The notes below the pieces were generated by a model that was not told where the DNA came from, ran no database searches, and worked only from the letters and a program-made list of their open reading frames with translations. This document shows, piece by piece, positions 6,001-6,736 of a stretch of DNA of 6,736 nt; the first letter of the stretch is position 1, and each line of letters opens with the position of its first letter. Location of the stretch: positions 1-6,736 of the forward strand of contig DATLAN010000587.1 of NCBI GenBank assembly GCA_035527455.1. Direction: 5' to 3'. This stretch comes from DATLAN01 sp035527455. Its GTDB lineage: Bacteria; Planctomycetota; Planctomycetia; Pirellulales; Thermoguttaceae. Position numbers and translations under genes: made by a program.

Positions 6001-6592
6001 TTCGGGCGCCGTGGTCGCGGCCGACCTGTTCACGCCCGAGATTCCGCCGGCCGGCGGGACCTATATGGGCTACATCACCACGGGCCGCAACGAGCTGCCG
6101 TCCGACTTGCACTTCGCGGATCTCGACGGCAACGGCGTCCCCGAGCGGGAGTACTCGGCCTTGGCCATCGAGGTCTCCACGCCGGCGGCCGCGCTGGTGG
6201 AGGTCGATCTCGACTTCCTCACGGCGGAGATCCTGCCGGGCGGCTCGTTCGGCGCCTCGGATCTGCTGGGCGTGACGACCGGCGCGATCACCGACCCCGG
6301 TGCCTACAAGCTGCTGTTCGCCGTGGCGCCCTCGGACGGCAGCTACGCCGGGACGGCGACTCCGTTGACGGCCGGCGATTTTTCCGACGGATACATCCAG
6401 GACAACCCGTTCGGCCGCTACCCGACGATCGCCGACACGAGCGTGTTCTACGGCCGGACCGGCTTCCGCCGATACAGCTTTGCCCTGGAGGCCGGCACCC
6501 ACACGCTGACCTTTTTCGTCGCCGACAGCCACACCGACGGCGAAGCCACCGCCATGCTGATCGACAACCTCACGATCAGCCTTATTGTCTGA
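3041..6592 (+). CDS. LEPR-XLL protein with three LamG domains and a seven-repeat propeller
   Basis: This complete 1183-residue protein starts after a strong Shine-Dalgarno. Residues 15-25 read CEPLEPRLLLA, the LEPR-XLL motif that marks the N-terminus of many large planctomycete surface-type proteins. It sits behind a basic stretch (R4, K5, R9, R12, R14) with no normal hydrophobic signal peptide, so export is inferred from the family. Three LamG/concanavalin A-like domains follow at about 47-214, 608-773 and 796-962, each with FDGVDD-like starts, a RADN..ARGED..DKAQWVV core, WY...TRS..G.V.IYLDG and an end motif DYF(D/E)G. Between LamG 1 and 2, residues about 238-586 hold seven repeats of the DGxFVVxW type, likely a seven-bladed beta-propeller. 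Pro-rich linkers join LamG 2 to LamG 3 (EPPPPAEP) and LamG 3 to a C-terminal beta-rich domain starting NGDFETGSLSPW (972), which contains a calcium-loop-like DLDGNGVPE (1027-1035). No PEP-CTERM, LPxTG or membrane anchor is visible at the end. The likely role is adhesion or binding of glycans outside the cytoplasm; no catalytic motif is seen. Confidence 0.92.
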   Translation: MALRKGFGRSWRLRCEPLEPRLLLAGGDALEGLLAEPLLHLADTARFDGVDDLIQFADQAALNTNQFTIALWLKADNTAVGTQSLVARGEDWSKDKAQWVVELNDAANRGKVQLWYEEANDADHYFATESTIEADRWYHFAATRSAEGRVEIYLDGRLELERIDASPPASVATPVLVGARRNRPGQVQDYFEGALHEVQVFGEVLSAEAIDELMSQTRPQECQVSDRIEISPAGAYADVAVSADGSFVTVWTETVDGSEEIFAWRFDAQGNAMGERIAVNLTTSGRQQDAAVAARPDGGFVVVWASESSGSEAITARLFDADGAPASGELPVGVHDDAQWGRPDVAVDGQGNFVVVWNGHYSGEGVLGRRFDSEGTPLGAAFQVDAEDHTSYGWPQVAMNEGGWFVVASPRGEWTTTTLVTYDPGGEMVSTSELDSFYGPGLAINDDGLFVVSWMGSYPQQPVGDPFALYAQIYNVLGHEVGPRMLVSAGKAGGLDWNIYDCGVAMNDDSFVVAWKDYAFDENNYHSNGVYAARFDLEGTPLGSELELGTWEDQEFYPAVATGEDGSYVVAWQQLWGDGVFAKTVRCPIPGAITTTDPLLRIDERLEFDGVDDYMAVDQANLNINQYTVGFWFRADNPGDGEQTLIARGEDIKDKAQWVVQINTQENPGKLQLWYEDRNDRDAVFAGTTTITAGQWYYATVTRSSAGQVQIYLDGGLELSAGSRLVPALTSAPVLIGARTNAPNKIQDYFDGSIERVAVFDEVLSAYQINRLMLGTLHEPPPPAEPVYSHPEPIDLNGVDEYLSIDEAALGTSVYTIALSFRADNPGRGTQALIARGEDWTSDKAQWVVEVNDPSNRGKLQLWYEEANDGDHYFAAPTTIQPDTWYHAVFTRSADGMVRIYLDGQPVYERLDAVGPAMVDTPVLIGARTNQPGRIQDYFDGTIEDVEIYNYAMTPGQVLEIVPPPHDPMVPNGDFETGSLSPWVLTDSGAVVAADLFTPEIPPAGGTYMGYITTGRNELPSDLHFADLDGNGVPEREYSALAIEVSTPAAALVEVDLDFLTAEILPGGSFGASDLLGVTTGAITDPGAYKLLFAVAPSDGSYAGTATPLTAGDFSDGYIQDNPFGRYPTIADTSVFYGRTGFRRYSFALEAGTHTLTFFVADSHTDGEATAMLIDNLTISLIV
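3179..3682 (+). other. LamG domain 1 (residues 47-214)
   Basis: This is the first Laminin_G_3-like unit. Landmarks: FDGVDDLIQF, FTIALWLKADN, VARGEDW, DKAQWVVELN, KVQLWYEEAND, RWYHFAATRS, VEIYLDG, PVLVGAR and QDYFEG. It closely matches domain 3 in the centre (ARGEDW, LWYEEAND.DHYFA). Confidence 0.85.
3752..4795 (+). repeat. Seven-repeat beta-propeller region (residues 238-585)
   Basis: Seven repeats share a core of hydrophobic-A-hydrophobic, a turn with D/N-D/G-G, and F/Y-V-V-x-W, with a later R(L)FD..G.P.G segment. The core Trp residues fall at 251, 304, 357, 454, 515 and 572; the fourth repeat has VVAS (about 406-409) instead of VVxW. The first three Trp are exactly 53 residues apart. Repeats of this type are known in very large bacterial surface proteins. 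Seven units suit a closed propeller, but the fold is inferred. Confidence 0.7.
4862..5359 (+). other. LamG domain 2 (residues 608-773)
   Basis: This is the second Laminin_G_3-like unit: FDGVDDYMAVDQ, YTVGFWFRADNPG, IARGED, DKAQWVVQIN, KLQLWYEDRND, QWYYATVTRS, VQIYLDG, PVLIGARTN and QDYFDG. It is the most divergent of the three in the middle: one residue is missing after ARGED, and DRDAVFAG replaces D(A/G)DHYFA. Confidence 0.85.
5426..5926 (+). other. LamG domain 3 (residues 796-962)
   Basis: This is the third Laminin_G_3-like unit: LNGVDEYLSIDEA, YTIALSFRADNPG, IARGEDW, DKAQWVVEVND, KLQLWYEEAND, TWYHAVFTRS, VRIYLDG, PVLIGARTN and QDYFDG. It shares the core of domain 1 and the flanks of domain 2. 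A short Pro-rich linker follows before the C-terminal domain. Confidence 0.85.
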
Positions 6593-6614
6593 GCCCACCG
6601 ATCGCAATCCATTC

Positions 6615-6636
6615 TCTCGATTCGCATCTCGATTCG
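6615..6636 (+). repeat. Short direct repeat after the LamG gene
   Basis: TCTCGATTCG occurs at 6615-6624 and again at 6627-6636, 12 bp apart. It lies between the stop of the large gene and the first hairpin. Its meaning is unclear; it may belong to the same dispersed element. Confidence 0.6.
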
Positions 6637-6640
6637 GATT

Positions 6641-6657
6641 GGTGGGCGGTGCCCACC
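6641..6657. repeat. GGTGGGC/GCCCACC hairpin, dispersed-repeat type
   Basis: GGTGGGC (6641-6647) and GCCCACC (6651-6657) form a perfect 7-bp stem with loop GGT, in the context ATTGGTGGGCGGTGCCCACCC. Read on the minus strand it is GGGTGGGCACCGCCCACCAA, a palindrome I recognise as frequent between genes in planctomycete and other environmental genomes. With no T-run after it (CTACGTCTCTTCC follows) it is a weak candidate for an intrinsic terminator, although its place 48 bp after the stop codon would suit one. Confidence 0.7.
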
Positions 6658-6673
6658 CTACGTCTCTTCCCTG

Positions 6674-6696
6674 GTTCCCAAGCAGAGCTTGGGAAC
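6674..6696. repeat. GTTCCCAAGC/GCTTGGGAAC hairpin, dispersed-repeat type
   Basis: GTTCCCAAGC (6674-6683) pairs perfectly with GCTTGGGAAC (6687-6696) across a 3-nt loop, AGA. Beyond one mismatch (6673/6697), 6670-6672 also pairs with 6698-6700. This 10-bp arm resembles a widespread intergenic palindrome (CTTGTTCCCAAGCTC..TTGGGAAC). No transposase is nearby. Confidence 0.75.
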
Positions 6697-6736
6697 AAGG
6701 TGTGGTCAAGGCGTGGTCAGAGTAGCCGCGTCGGCC

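Larger units (their letters stand above)
6593..6736. other. Right-end intergenic region
   Basis: The 144 bp after the large gene contain the short direct repeat, the two hairpins, and two GTGGTCA copies (6702-6708 and 6713-6719). I see no gene start before the window ends. Confidence 0.6.

Noticed and set aside
1..6736. CRISPR array, tRNA, rRNA, phage or defence genes
   Set aside because: I looked for regularly spaced repeats, cloverleaf-like segments and integrase or nuclease motifs and found none; the repeats present are short tandem or palindromic.

Overview
The window is GC-rich bacterial DNA and almost certainly planctomycetal (Planctomycetota, most like Pirellulales-type genomes). Four things point there: an N-terminal LEPR-XLL motif on a very large surface-type protein, a Tat-exported xylose-isomerase-like TIM barrel next to a DUF1080 (3-keto-disaccharide hydrolase) protein, twin-arginine leaders on two of the four genes, and long intergenic spacers holding palindromic dispersed repeats. 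No taxonomic marker gene is present, so this is inference.

Layout. (1) 1-356, minus strand: the first 118 codons of a Tat-exported protein of unknown function, running off the left edge. (2) 357-728: a divergent intergenic region whose main content is a long near-perfect hairpin (548-595) of the REP-like 'AAAAGGGGACATTCT' type. (3) 729-1718, plus: a Tat-exported sugar isomerase/epimerase-family TIM barrel with all four expected metal ligands. (4) 1719-2054: a spacer with a 21-bp tandem repeat and a good candidate promoter. (5) 2055-2804, plus: a secreted DUF1080 protein, followed by a small duplication of its own 3' end. (6) 2805-3040: a spacer with a weaker candidate promoter and a strong Shine-Dalgarno. 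(7) 3041-6592, plus: a 1183-residue LEPR-XLL protein with three LamG-type domains, a seven-repeat probable beta-propeller between LamG 1 and LamG 2, and a C-terminal beta-rich domain. (8) 6593-6736: a spacer with two perfect hairpins typical of dispersed repeats.

How the genes may work together. Proteins 3 and 5 belong to families that act on carbohydrates, in particular on 3-keto-glycosides made by Gfo/Idh/MocA-type dehydrogenases. Both carry export signals, so an extracytoplasmic sugar-processing pair is plausible. No dehydrogenase lies in the window, and the pair is separated by 336 bp with its own promoter-like sequence, so a shared operon is not shown. The large LamG protein is probably exported and may bind glycans or other surfaces; a link to the two enzymes is only positional. 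I see no defence system, CRISPR array, tRNA, rRNA, transposase gene or prophage gene here.
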